Below are positions 23,938 through 36,600 of a DNA stretch of 64,000 bases, piece by piece. The notes under the pieces were generated by a model, which saw only the letters and a list, made by a program, of their open reading frames with translations, ran no database searches and had not been told where the DNA came from. This DNA is from Axinella damicornis. Taxonomy: Eukaryota; Porifera; Demospongiae; Axinellida; Axinellidae. Made by a program: the position numbers and the translations under genes. The stretch's first letter is position 1. Every line of letters starts with the position of its first letter. The stretch covers positions 9,857,625-9,921,624 of the forward strand of contig OZ007509.1 in assembly GCA_963931865.1 (NCBI GenBank), given 5' to 3'.

Positions 23938-24486
23938 CAACTAGCTTTGCTCGCTCAGCTACTTCCCCCTCGTTCGCCTACCATGAGTAATCCGGCGCCG
24001 GCCAGCTCTCTGTGCAGAGCTGCAGCTCCCCGATTGCGTCCGCTTCAGCTGCTGCTCGCCGCTTGCGTCCGCTTCGAATCAGCTGCTGCTCCCGGGCCCG
24101 ATTGCATCCGCTTCAACTGCTGCTCCCCGTTTGCGTCCGCTTCCAGCTGCTGCTCCCCGATTGCGCCCGCTTCAGCTGCTGCTGCTGCATGCCTGCCGCT
24201 TGCGTCCGCTTCAGCTGCTGCTCCCGATCGCGTCCGCTTCGGCTGCTGCTCCCCGATTGCGTCCGCTTCGACTGCTGCTCCCCGATTGCATGCATCCGCT
24301 TGCAGCCCCAGCTGGATTCCAGCCCAATGTTCTCGAACATCCTTCGCGGAGTTCGAGGTTCAGTAAATAAATTAAAGTACAAAGGTCGCGCGTCACTGTA
24401 GTCTAGTCCCGCCCCACGAACATCCCACTTCCGTCACTCACAGACACACACACAGACACATGTTAAAATCTTAATGTATTGATGGT
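23938..24486 (+). mobile_element. Composite repeat family, copy B
   Basis: Same layout as 12,944-13,415, with a longer ~30-bp array (about nine units of TTGCGTCCGCTTCAGCTGCT) and the constant tail CTCGAACATCCTTCGCGGAG. Frames over 100 codons here translate the array. Confidence 0.85.
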
Positions 24487-25257
24487 ATCCACTACCACTA
24501 CCGCTACCACCACCTCCACAGTATGACCTTGCAAACAGTGTGGTTAACATGTACATAGGCTGTGTAAACTCTGGTAATCACAATTTCATACTTAGGAGCA
24601 TGCAGCTGCTACTACTTCACCACTGATTGGTCTTAAAGTCATAGGGCTGAGATAGTGGTAATTGATACCATATGGCAGTTGTACACTCTTATTGTTATGA
24701 ATTCTTGGTACCAAAGCACAGCACGCTGAAACTATCATAGTATGACCATGCTCTTCACGGTTCTTGCCGCAAGGAATACATTGCAGAGAGTACATGCATT
24801 TCCTTACGCTTACGCATTTTGTTCCAGCCATTAGACAGAAAGGTTTGGCACCATGTCAACAAATTAGACAGGATACATTTGGCACAGAGTAAGCCAAGTT
24901 GGACAGAAACTGCACACTAGGAGCTGTATATGAAGTCTTTGCTACTATATTTAGACTTCCTAATTTCATTTCTAGTCCTGACTTGAAACATACCATATAA
25001 ACTGCAGTTCAAGGTGGACGTCTGTGCAAGCTTAGCGTCCATGGATCCAAGATAGGAGACTGCATGGTACACGAACACACCGATAGTCACATTTCTGCCA
25101 CAAAGATCTCACGTGATTGTCTAATTGACCTCCATGACGTCATGTACAAAGTGTAATTAGCAATTCAGCCCCACCCACTTCACGATACTGCTGGACACGT
25201 CTCCAGATTAGTCTCATTCTCAGACCCCCTTCGGCGCCTATGGAAAACCTAGCTGGA

Positions 25258-25914
25258 AACGGAAAACGGAACGGAATTATCTCCTTGTCCCTAATACCCG
25301 CTCGAAGGCGCTGACTCCACTGCCATCCCACATGCCGGAGATTGGTTGAATGTAGTACCATCAAAGGCTCCTGGCCTTGGCCTCCACCTCCGTGACTGGG
25401 AGTTCCACTTGTGCCTGCAATATTGGTTGGGACTCCAACTGGCCAGGGAGGGGCCATGGGTGACCATCCAGTGGACTGTGGAGGGAGTGGAGACCGAATT
25501 CATAGGCATGACTCAATATCAGGGATGCAGTTTTCTCAGTAGCTCAGTCTGCTGCTCTTTCGTCCCGGAAAGAAGTGCCAGTTTGATCCCCGGAACCAGT
25601 AGCCGCCCAGCCAATGTGTATCTCCCAAACCAGCAGCTCTGAATGTTACTGTCAAACATTGGTTGCCTCCTGGGGCAACATTCTGGGACAGACCCTGCCA
25701 CCTCCACCCGCCACCCGTTTCCTAGCCATTGAATGCTACCCTGTGGGTGTGCTGCCTCCCCATGAATTCTCCCATGGTTGATTGGATCGTATAAACTGCT
25801 CCCTTTTATATTGGATTTGCTCCATGTTGGCTTGTCGGCCCATTTTTTACACCATTCTGGTCTCACTGTTTAAGAAAATGAAAAAAAAAAAAAAGGAAAC
25901 GGAAAACGGAAGAT
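25258..25914. other. Unassigned block with long frames on both strands
   Basis: Bounded by GGAAACGGAAAACGGAA at both ends in direct orientation. A + frame (25,346-25,642: LRDWEFHLCLQYWLGLQL) and a minus frame (25,519-25,866: GRYTLAGRLLVPGIKLALLS) overlap in part. I recognise neither and cannot say which strand, if either, was coding. The terminal direct repeats suggest a mobile unit. Confidence 0.35.
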
Positions 25915-26042
25915 AATGAAATGAAATGGAAGTGCATGTGAGCTACTACTAGACTGGACTCACCCAAATTTCAGTGTAGGACAGAGTATACAATTATAAA
26001 CCTTATTCAAGTTGCTCACATGCACTTCCATTTCATTTCATT
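25915..26042. repeat. Foldback, 29-bp arms
   Basis: AATGAAATGAAATGGAAGTG and CACTTCCATTTCATTTCATT are inverted at the two ends with a ~70-bp spacer, just after the block above. Confidence 0.85.
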
Positions 26043-26239
26043 ACCGCCTTTTTCCGTTGCAGTTGACTATTGAGATAATTATCTCACAGTACTCAAGTCC
26101 TGACGATGTTGCTGTGCTGTCAAGTGTCAACAGCTAGCCTATTGTGTCTGCAACCGTACCAGATTGGACTTCTCTATAACTATATATTAAGCACCATGCA
26201 GGACTAGTTTTAGCTATTTTGGATGAACAATTTCACACA

Positions 26240-26650
26240 TTAAAATGAAAACTGGTGGATGAAATCGATCAGAGTCTGATGAACTATTCCTTCAGGAACA
26301 ATGCTAATGCAGGTGTCAGAATCTCCTGAACCATTCATATAACCTGGGAACAAGATCTAATATGAGCTGGTGTACACAATCAGAGTCTCCTGTTCACACA
26401 GTATTACAGCCTGGGAACAAGGCTAGCTTTAATATGAGAAATATGAACTGGTGCAAGCAATGAGGGTTTAGCTGCTGAACTTTTATTGCAGCCTGGGAAC
26501 AATGCCGTAATGTGAACAGGTACATGCAGGTGCAAGGATGTAATCAGAATCTGCTGAACAATTCATCCTGGGAGCAAGATATGAACTTAACCGGTGGATG
26601 CAATCAGATCGAGTCTGCTGTTCATACAGCCTGAGAACAAGGCTACTCTA
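26240..26650. repeat. ~95-bp tandem repeat built around a MULE-MITE end
   Basis: Four to five diverged units each contain a GAACTGGTG-type start, CAATCAGAGTCTGCTG and an end module GCCTGGGAACAAGGCTA or a variant of it. A transposon terminus seems to have been amplified as part of a local tandem array. Confidence 0.6.
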
Positions 26651-26787
26651 ACGTGTATCTAGCTATACACTGAAGCTCTGAGAGAGAGGAAGGAAGGCGG
26701 GATCCATAGCTACAAACCAGCTAGGGGAAGTTGGTATTGCAGTTGTTTGCTTTTACACAGGCTTAGGAAAGAAAGGAGGTGAAAATC

Positions 26788-26860
26788 TGGAGTCGCCAGG
26801 AATCGAACCTGGGTCGCTCGCATGAGCCACGAGTGCCTTTAACCACTAGGCCACAACTCC
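26788..26860 (-). tRNA. tRNA-Glu(CTC)-like gene or tRNA-derived SINE head
   Basis: The minus strand folds as a 73-nt tRNA. The 7-bp acceptor (GGAGTTG/CGACTCC) is followed by a D arm GCCTAGTGGTTAAAGGC, an anticodon stem CTCGT/GCGAG and a T arm CCAGG TTCGATT CCTGG. Internal A and B boxes are present and TTTT follows within three bases. The 7-base loop GGCTCAT gives anticodon CTC by position. Base 33 is G instead of the near-universal U, which favours a pseudogene or SINE head. No second copy is visible in the window. Confidence 0.55.
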
Positions 26861-27423
26861 AGGCAACAACCAGATTCCCCCCCCCCCCCCCCCCCACCTC
26901 CTTTCTTATACAGCATGGGCAGTACCGAAATACAACAGTCTCATACCCAGCCGACCACTACTGTATATGTGCCGTCAGAACCTCGCTAGGAGTCGACCGG
27001 AAACACCTCCTCATCTGAGGAGGAGCCATATAAAGGTGGATTTATGTCACTACTAGTATGTGCCTAGTATCTGTCTCTTTGATCACAGACAACCTCTGTG
27101 GTGACCATATTGGGTGCATAGCTAGGTGTCGTTGGGGAGAGACAATGATACCCACCACTGACAAAGTCAGTGTGAATTGCATGAGTTCATCCTCATAAGT
27201 CTGATACGAGCTTCAGGTTGGACAATCTCAGGACTCGTCTTGTCCATGGCTAGCATGTCTTCTTCATCTGCTACGAGTCGCTCTTGTTCATACACAATGG
27301 CATTGCTCAAACTTTTTTCTGGAAGGGCAAAGGGGAACTTCCTTTTTTTAATGGCGAAATCACCCTTCAACAGAAAACAAAGGGCTTTAGTGGGATTTAA
27401 ACCCAGGACAGAACCTGAGTTTA

Positions 27424-27506
27424 TTTCGTCCAGCCCTTCTGGAGGTGCGGCTATTATTCGAGGGCGGCCACTAATCGAGTGCAGCGTTTGATCGCGGAAA
27501 TACGGT
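27424..27506. repeat. End of a TACCGTATTTCC-type element
   Basis: The right end, read on the minus strand, starts TACCGTATTTCCGCGATC and matches 5,263-5,345. An adjoining minus frame (27,167-27,511) includes SLSNAIVYEQERLVADEED, possibly a remnant of the element's own coding region; no family recognised. Confidence 0.6.
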
Positions 27507-28199
27507 ATCACTCTTAGCTATAGACTACCAGTGCACCCCATACCAAACTGTACAATGTATACTGTACATGTGAACCCCCCCCCCACTCTTTACGCTCAAT
27601 TGCACATGCGTGTAATATCCCCATTTAATTCTAATAACATAATCCAATTACTATACCTTGTTTTAGACTCGTTTCGGATGGGGCCTGGGAACGAGGCTAA
27701 CCTTGTTTCACATTGTATTTCTTTGAGTGATTGCATTATGCTAAGATTGGAAAGGCGGGAATCGTGCTCAAGGTATAGAGCAACTACCAGCTATATGCCA
27801 CGTGTATGATGGCAGAGACATTGTTTTGTGGCTGTAGCAACGGGACTTTGTACCATTTCTGTTCAACTATGTTTGGGAAGGTTGAGTCTCAAGCTCAGAC
27901 CCCACTCGGAATCAATGAGGTGTGGGGAGCAGACTAGATGCTGCTACATGTACATCAGAAAGTAGCATTGAGGTAGTTGTTTCTGCCTTGGTGTCTCTGG
28001 TAGTGAATCGGGTCACTAGCCTTTGATGATCACATAGAGCCTGCCGATATGGCTAGGTAAGCCATAATCTGTGACTTCTACGTGTAGGAGCTCACGTATG
28101 TGACTATCCAGCTCTGGCTCAAGCCTGCTGGGCGGTAGAAGCTATTGCTGAGTCCATTTCTTACAAAAAGAAAATCTTAGGTTAATACATACAGTGTAA

Positions 28200-28592
28200 C
28201 AAGACGTGTGTCAGTGTGTGACTAATGGAAGACGGGGGTTCAGGTGGTGGGACTAGACTGGTGACGCGTGTGACCATACTGTTACACCCTCCGAACCTCA
28301 AATGTGCTCATGAAGTTTGGACAGGGGCTGGAACCTTCCAAAACAGCCGGGGGTGCAATAGGGGAGCAGTAGCTGAAGCAAATGCAATCGGGCAGTAGCA
28401 GCTGAAACGGACTCAATCAGGGAGCAGCGGCTGAAGTGGATGCAATCGGGGAGCAGCAGCTGAAGCTCGACGCAATTGGAGCAGCAGCTGAAGCAGACAC
28501 AATTGGAGAGCAGCAGCTCTGAGCTGCCCGGTGCCAATTGCTCATATAGGCAAATGAGGGGCAGTAGCTGAGCGAGCGAAGCTACTTGAAAT
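28200..28592 (-). mobile_element. Composite repeat family, copy C (inverted)
   Basis: Reverse orientation of the 12,944 family: GAGCAGCAGCTGAAG-type array units and AGTAGCTGAGCGAGCGAAGC at the right end. The tail is shortened and diverged. A G22 tract follows at 28,620-28,641. Confidence 0.75.
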
Positions 28593-29507
28593 AATTACTT
28601 TATCATAGGCGGTGGAACTGGGGGGGGGGGGGGGGGGGGGGTTAATTTGCAGGGGTTTGAGCCAATTAGCCAATTATTGCTGCAAATATCAAGGTTTCGA
28701 GGTGGGCTATGAAGCCTTTAGCCTTATCATTATTACTCAAGAATGTTTTGGTACTCACCACTTTTGGTAGTACCTATGCATTTGAATGTGATAGTGTGTT
28801 CAATAACTCTTTCGGGGCTCTGTGTCCAGTGGTACAAGTCTCATGTCCATAGGTTAGGGTTGAGGAGATAAGTCCACCTATGACCACCTGCTGAAGAACT
28901 CATAGCGGCACCTGCTTTATAATTCTCCCGCCATTCCCCGCCCCTTTTTTCCCGCCGTTTTTATGTGTTTTGTACTTAAGCTTGCCCTCGGGTGTTTTAT
29001 GCATTGATGATGGTAGCTGTATAGCCACTGAAACGTCTGTTGTTTGAACCAGATATTTTTGACTAGTGAAACTAAACAAAACCCAGAATAATTAGGCCAC
29101 TGCAAATTAGATTTTAGTTTTCCCGTCCACCGCCCGCCCCTTTCTGAGGGGACCGCATGATTTTTCCATTATTGACCCTTGAACTCCATTATATTTGCCA
29201 CGTGGCGGACAAGTTTGCTGAAGTTTGCAAGCTAGTCCTTTCTCTCATACACGTCCTGTTGCTGGTTGGTATGCTTCATTATGTGTTTATGATACGTGTT
29301 GCAGCAAGTCCCTACTTTGTTGGACAATCCTGAGCAGCGATGCTGACCATCTAACCTTGGCCAAATTCTACGAAACGGCGAGTAATTAATGATATTCACA
29401 GTAATGGATAATGGAAATGGACCGCCCGCCCGCATGGAATTTCCAGGAAGGGGTGGACGGGAAACTAAAGTCTAATTTGCAGTGGCCTTATGGCCAAATT
29501 CAGCCAC

Positions 29508-30080
29508 GTTGACTTCAGGGGCTCATAGCTCCAAAGCTGATGGGGTTGTCACACTATTTCCAGATATCTTTATAAACCTCCATCTTTGTTGTACCCAATG
29601 GTGCAAGTCCCATGTCCATAGGTTGTAGGGTTCAGGAGATATGACAACATGAATTCACCCCATGTAAATCAAATTCGCACATCTTGGTTGAGTTCAGGGG
29701 CTCATTGCTCCAAATCTGATGGGGTTGTCACAATACTTCCACGCGTCATTACAAACCTCAGTCTTTGTTGTATCCAATGGTGCAAGTCTCATGTCCATAG
29801 CATGTAGCGTTCATGAGATACGGCCACACAAATTCACCCATGCAAGCTAAATTCATGAAATATGGTTGACTTCAGGGGCTCATAACATCAAAGTTGATGG
29901 GGTTGTCAAAATACTTCCACACATCTTTATAAACCTCCGTCTTTGCTGTATCCAGTGGTGCAAGTTTCGTGTCCATAGCATATAGCGTTCTCGAGATATG
30001 GCAGCATGAATTCACCCATGCAAACCAAATTCATGAAACGTGGTTGACTTCAGGGGCTCATAGCTCCAAATCCCATGATG
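29508..30080. repeat. ~178-bp tandem repeat, 3.3 copies
   Basis: Units begin GTTGACTTCAGGGGCTCATA at 29,508, ~29,688, ~29,866 and ~30,043. Each contains TGGGGTTGTCA, CAATGGTGCAAGTC and CATGTCCATAG. A diverged partial unit lies at ~28,800-28,880, so the array was once longer or has moved. No coding frame is conserved between units. Confidence 0.85.
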
Positions 30081-30488
30081 TGGCTATTTTCTGAAAGTAC
30101 AGAGATGGGGCTTTCATGAGGCGCAGGTCCGATCATCGTAGCACCCTGCGTTCTTGCACTACAGGCGCTTGAATCTGACCATCTTGAGACGCTTCAAGCT
30201 AGACCCGACTTTACAGCGTTCTCACACAAAGACGGGAGCAGTCTCAACTGTCTTGATAGCTAGATAGACTCTTGACCACCAGAGATACACATATCTCGAA
30301 GGATGAGTCGCTCGCATGAACACATCTTGGAACAGTCGGTGCCAAAATCTGCTTCTCGAAGCCGTCTGACAAGGCTGTTTCCGAGTGTTTCGTTACACGG
30401 AAATCGCATAACTCCGAATTCATAACGAATACTACCGGAAGAGGTAACGGACGAATACGAACCTCCGTAAGCTTGCACTCCCTCCTCT

Positions 30489-30572
30489 GGTCTCGTGCCC
30501 AGACCACACGGACGCGACGCGACGGGGTACGGGTACGGGTCCGGGTGTGGTCGACCGGTCTGGGCGCGAGAC
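30489..30572. promoter_or_regulatory. Hairpin with GGGTAC repeat upstream of eIF4E2
   Basis: Arms GGTCTCGTGCCCAGACC and GGTCTGGGCGCGAGACC enclose GGGTACGGGTACGGGTCCGG (30,525-30,545). It lies 45-130 bp upstream of the start codon. A similar GGGTAC run, inverted, precedes TAF9. Promoter role is inferred from position. Confidence 0.5.
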
Positions 30573-30615
30573 CAAAGTGGTGTGTATTAATTAGAGAACT
30601 TTCTCGAAGTAGAAA

Positions 30616-30675
30616 ATGGACACAGTAGAGGAAAACGAGGATCAGCTTCAACAGCAAAAGGTGTTAACAGCAAAG
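30616..30675 (+). CDS. EIF4E2: eIF4E2 coding exon 1
   Basis: Encodes the 20-residue acidic/Gln-rich leader MDTVEENEDQLQQQKVLTAK, with donor AAG|GTAATT. The leader is poorly conserved in the family. The call rests on phase, donor quality and the promoter-like sequence upstream. Exon 2 could instead start its own protein at ATG 33,183. Confidence 0.75.
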
Positions 30676-33600
30676 GTAATTACAGGTGATGTGGATAGCT
30701 AGAGACATAAACTGAGAGCACAGTATGAAGCGTCGTGGAATGTTCCAGGTCTGTATTAGTTGTGTAGACGAGAAGCATGCACATTCACTTTATGTATCTT
30801 CCGAGAGACTCTAAGTGATTCTGCAGTTGGGGGTTGCTTGTTAAGTGGCTAAAGTGCTGGACTGGGTGATTTCAGCCCTACCCCTAAAACTGAGTGTTCG
30901 TGTCATTCGAAGGGGAGATGAAGCCATCTGTCCATATCATAGACTCGGTAGAGTCTATATGTAGGGATACGACGTACACGCAATACATGCCAATACAAAA
31001 AAATCTCTCCAAATCTCAGAAACGGTACACTTATAAGCCTTTATAACCACATACCGTTCATCTTCGAGTGTTTTCATGACCAACAAGACTCCTCGCGTTG
31101 CGAAAACCCGTCGCGAAAGCACCACACCAGGCACTCGCAAAACGGGCAAATTGTTTTTCTTTCTTTCTTTCTTCTTCTTCTTCTTCTTCTCGACAACTTA
31201 GCTCAACGTTGCCTCAATCTGTCATGATGGTTTTCGCACGAAACAGCAGCATTTTCAACCGAGCAGTGCAACGTCCCATCGCTTTTTTGCTACCTCCAAG
31301 TCTTCACCAGGCGGCTGCAGCTGCCCACTCAATAACTATGGCTTTGTTTGTCACGCCATTTTCACGTTTGTACGCATGTGCACTTATACGATCACTTAGC
31401 AACGATACGTAATTATTTCTCAAGATCGCTGAATTAGAAACAGTGGGGAAGATGCGTTGACCGATGTGTTGCACTCTTTATATTAAAGACTGAGGCACTC
31501 TTATAAGACTGAGGCACTCTTTATAAGACTGAGGTTAGTCCCTGTACGCATGATTTAGCTAAGCTTTTATTGCTACCTATATGTATTCTGTGAGCAGGGT
31601 GAATGCCTATCTCAACTCTCAACAACCATATGAATGCCCCTACTATAAACTGCCTATGCCATGGTCTTCAGACAGGGAGAACTCAGTGGCTTTGTCATCC
31701 ATCTAGGGAACGGTTGACTTGAGATGCCCGGGCCTGATTCTTCAGCCAATGCCGGAATTGTAATACCTGAGTAATATTGTCCATATACCAAGGCAAGGAC
31801 ACCTACTGCCCAGGTGCCTGTGAGGTCACTGACTTCTGCAGCAAACTTCAGCTCAAACATGCGCCTGCTGCCAAAAAATTTTACATAAACAAGTAATAAA
31901 AAAACATTAAAAATGTATCAGGATGTAGGGATACCAGAACGGCAAAAAGTAAGGAAACAAGAGGGATGATCGAACATAACAGTGAAGTATACAATCACCC
32001 CTACATATCTTTTTTCATTGTACATGTATATATGGAAGAAGATCTCCGTAGGGGTGATTGTATACTTCACTGTTATGTTCGATCATCCCTCTTGTTTCCT
32101 TACTTTTTGCCGTTCTGGTATCCCTACATCCTGATACATTGTTAATGTTTTTTTATTACTTGTGTTTAGATGTTTAGGCCCTCGTTAGCCACCATTGTGG
32201 TAAACCCTTTGTGGGTAACGAGGACAGAACAAAACAGTAGAAGATCGTAGAGGGTTGTTGGATGAGGGGGAGGCATGAGTTGCCTTGCATACATAGATGT
32301 ACATGTACGAATGCAGGGTACCTTTGAAGGTTTAAAGTGGGGAGGGGGCTTTTACTCGAACATTCGACTATACAAATATGCGAGGTTGAAAAGATTACGA
32401 CGTCTATAACTATCATGAAGAACAGCAACATCGTTGGGCATATACAATAGGAAATTTCTTGTACATATGTACTCCCTGCAAAAGAGTGGCAGCAAGATGA
32501 CTTGCATTGTCGGAGAGAAAGGGAAAGACTTTTTGGTCTCAACGTTCCAACATGCTTTTCTTTGCTTGCAGTACGGAAAAGCGGGGAGAGTCTGGTACCT
32601 TTCCTCACATGAACATTACTTAATCACTCTGTGCAACCGAAAACTGTGCAGGCCTGGGAACATTCCTATGTAAGAACTTTATTGGTGGGGGGGGGGGGGG
32701 GGGTTTCTGGACGGGGTTGTGTTAGCAAGAGACTACGGGTACGTGTAGTTGAATATTCAAATGCCTTTAATGGTGTACTGGATAACGATGCAAGGAGATG
32801 GAAACATGTTCCATATTGTTGAAATTTAAGCACAGATACTTCCTCCGGATCAGTGTAACATTCCTATGTAGGAACTTTATGGGTGCAGGGTGTTTTCTGG
32901 AAGGACTACGGGTACATGTAGTTGAATATTCAAATGGTGTACTGGATAACGATACGGGGAGATGGAAAAATGTTCCATATTGTTGAAATTTAAGCACAGA
33001 TACTTCCTCCGGATCAGTGTAACATTCCTATGTAGGAACTTTATGGGTGCAGGGTGTTTTCTGGAAGGACTACGGGTACATGTAGTTGAATATTCAAATG
33101 GTGTACTGGATAACGATACGGGGAGATGGAAAAATGGTTGAAATTTTAGCACAGATACTTCCTCCGGATCCTCTCTCAGAATATGGAGGAGTTGGTGGCG
33201 CCACCCATAGGACCTAATGAGAGCAAACTACAATACTCCTATTGCTTCTGGTTCACACAGAGGACACGAGGTTCTGTCTCCTCTGCTCCAGGTGACTACC
33301 AGGACAACATTAAACTCGTTGGACTGTTCTCCACTGTGAGTATTAATCTACTGTAAGATAATTTGGGGAGGGGATACTTATGTACAGGGCATTATATGGT
33401 GAGGAGCCCGTGCAAGCATATCCAGTGGAATATTTACCGCGCAAGGCATATCCGGAGGAATATGTACTAGAGGCAAAAAAATTTTTTCCCAAAAATTAAA
33501 CAGGATTTAGTGATGGCCTGTCACATTCAACCTCTCGAAAAAGCTAAGAAACAAGGAGAATTAACCAGGCTCAGTCCCATCCCATTGAAATGTGTAGAAT

Positions 33601-36600
33601 TTAGGGATGGGATGGGACTAAGGCTGGTTAATGGAATTCTCCTTGTTTCTTAGCTTTTTCGAGAGGTTGAATGTGACAGGCCATCACTAAATCCTTTTAG
33701 TTTTGGGAGAAAATTTTTTGCCTCTAGTTTGTGTACTTTTTCCGAGTGCATGAACTGCGCAACTTCTTAGTCATGGTAGCTACATACAACGTCACTGTAA
33801 GGGTACGGGGTACTGAGCCTGATGTCAGATTTAATCAGTCGCCATGTTAGCCTCGTTCCTCTTGATGGATGTTGACCTTCTGCTGGGCACTGAGCAGGCT
33901 TTTATGCTTCATTCTATTTCCACTAATAATATTATTCCATGCATTTTTGATGTTGCTTCTTCATTGTGATCAATGTTTATCTTGTTGCCTTCGCGGAGGT
34001 GGGGGTGGGGCATTCAGATCAGAGAGGTCGATGGCAGTCGTTCATGTGATGTGCTTGCAATGGCTCCCAAGTAATCCAAAACTCTAGCCTCACTCATCAG
34101 TATTGGTACCGTAGTCTCGAAAAAATACGCCCATGTGAGATTAATTTAGAATCTGCTCAAAGAGGGGGATGGGCGTATTTTCGAGGACCCCTCACCCGAA
34201 AATAGGCCCACCCTCAACTCGAAAGTAGGCCCACCCAATTCGAAAGTAGGCCCACCCAAGTACATGCGTAAAATCAGCAAATATACGAGTGCTATACTGC
34301 AACAGTCATTCTAGCAAGGCTTAATTAACTACTACTACTCCCGGAGTTTCTTGGTGAGCAGGAACAATCTCTTCGTGTGAGCAGCTACAGGAACAGCAAA
34401 CAAGACAGCAGGACTCTGGAGTGCTTGAATGACGTCGAGTGCACAGACTCTCTTCGGGCCCTTGCCGATTGCTGGTGCTTCTGAGAAATCCGTAGTGGAC
34501 CATAGTGCGCTGCTAGCTATGCTAGGCGATTGCACACGCGCGAAGACACAAACATGCAATAGAGCGGCTGCATTGACGTAACAAAACCATGTGACTGAGT
34601 ACTTCCGCATGGCAAAAGAACATGGAGTTCAAAAGCAGCTGGACGGAAACTAGTAGCTCACTTGTTTTCGAGGTCGCGTAGCTGCTCGATCTAATCGGCA
34701 TGGTAACTGCGCTACAGTGATAGTTGACACAGTAGTACTTTGTAAGTTCCGAGCGGCTTGCATTTCTAAGATCACTGTAGAAATTGCTGCTTTCTTGCTT
34801 ATGAGAGAAACGGAATATAACGGAGGACGTTTCGGTTGTTTTACGGCCGGTGACGTCAAACGCAGCCGCTCTATGCACAGTGCGTGCATGGTCTCATGTC
34901 ATGCACTCAGTACATAGCTGATTATGCAATGGCATGCAACAAAATGAAATTCATTGCATATAGTACCATGATAGCCAGCCTTCATTTCTTAGTCCAACCT
35001 CTTTGACAGTAGTACTTCAAGTGCTTTCCTTATAGGGTGGGCGTACTTTCGAGTAATAAATGACCCTTTGCAACAACTTGTAGCGAAAAAGGGGGGTGGG
35101 CGTATTTTTGAGGGTGGGCGTATTTTCTCGAGACTACGGTACATGTTCTGCACTGTAGTTACGTCATGAAAAGAAAAAGCCACCCCTCCACGATGGCATA
35201 GTCCTTGGAAAGAACAGGTTGGTAGAAATTCCTCGCAGCGGTATCAGAGAACGCGGTAGCGTTCTCTATTTAGGGATGGCTAAGGAAATTTCGAAATACC
35301 ATACTGATGCACCAGCAGGAAAACGGCCAAAGAAGCTACTACCCCCCAAACCAAGCATGCAGACAGAATGACACTGCCTAGCAGTTCACAAAAACACTCG
35401 CAAACGTACCTGAGAGTACGCGGGAGTCGAGTAATAAGTCGCCGTAAAATTCCGATTTCGTCATCTTCTTTCTTCTTCTTCTTCTTCTTCTTCTTCTTTC
35501 TCATTGACTAGCATAGCTGGACAACAAAAGCATTTCCTGAGCTAGTTCACTCACAGAACAACATCGCTTTCGTCGTAGTAGCTCCTTCGGCCCTTTTGAC
35601 TACATACTGGCAAGAACGGCACTGCTGGCTAGCTACGATTCCGTGAATTGCTAGCACGAAGCCATTTTGATGCAACCAGAGGTCACGCGTGCCAAATGCG
35701 CATGCGCAGTTCACATGCAAACGCACGTTGCATTCTTTTTTACAGCATTTTGGGCGCTTGGTGATCAGCTGAATCCTTGTGAATCCATCCTCTGGTGCCT
35801 CACTACCGCTGTGAGGAATTTATACCAACCGGTTCTTGCCAAGATCTATCGTGACTATGCCATCATGGAGGCGTGGCTTTCTTTTCATGACGTAACTACA
35901 GTGCGGAACATGTAATACTGTGAGTGAGGCTAGAGTTTTGGAATACTCATATTATTAGTGGAAATAGCTAGAATGAAGCATCAAAGCCTGCTCAGTGCCC
36001 AGCAGAAGGTTCACATCCATCAAGGCAATTAATAATCTGACATCAGGAAAGTTAGCTACGCATTCCATGCGCTCAAAAAACCTCACAAACTAGAAACAAA
36101 AAATTTTCTTACAAAAATTACAAATGATTTAGTGATGGCCACCCCGATCGACTCCAGAAAAAGCAGACAAACAAGGAATGCCATTAACCAGCCTCAGTCC
36201 CATCCCATCCCTAAATTCTACATTTTTCAATGGGATGGGACTGAGGCTGGTTAATGGCATTCCTTGTTTGTCTGCTTTTTCGGGAGTCGATCGGGGTGGC
36301 CATCACTAAATCATTTGTAATTTTTGTAAGAAAATTTTTTGTTTCTAGTATATACTGAGGCACCAGATGATGGATTCACAAGGATTCAGCTGATCAGCAA
36401 ACACCCGTAATGCAACCATCACCAGCAAAAAGAATGCAACGTGCGTTTGCATGTGAACTGCGCATGCGCGTTTGGCATGCGTGACCTCTGGTATGGTTGC
36501 ATCAAAATGGCTTCGTGCTAGCAATTCACGAAATCGTAGCTAGCCAGAAGTGCCGTTCCTGCAAGTATGTAGTCAAAAGGGCCGAAAGGAGCTTCTATGA

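Noticed and set aside
30244..30657. 137-codon minus frame divergent from eIF4E2
   Set aside because: It overlaps eIF4E2 exon 1 and the promoter hairpin, and includes a simple RTRTRTPSRR run from the GGGTAC repeat; likely a shadow.
35280..35504. Lys-rich minus frame beside the palindrome
   Set aside because: The poly-Lys start is a CTT microsatellite and the remainder is the palindrome arm; no recognised product.
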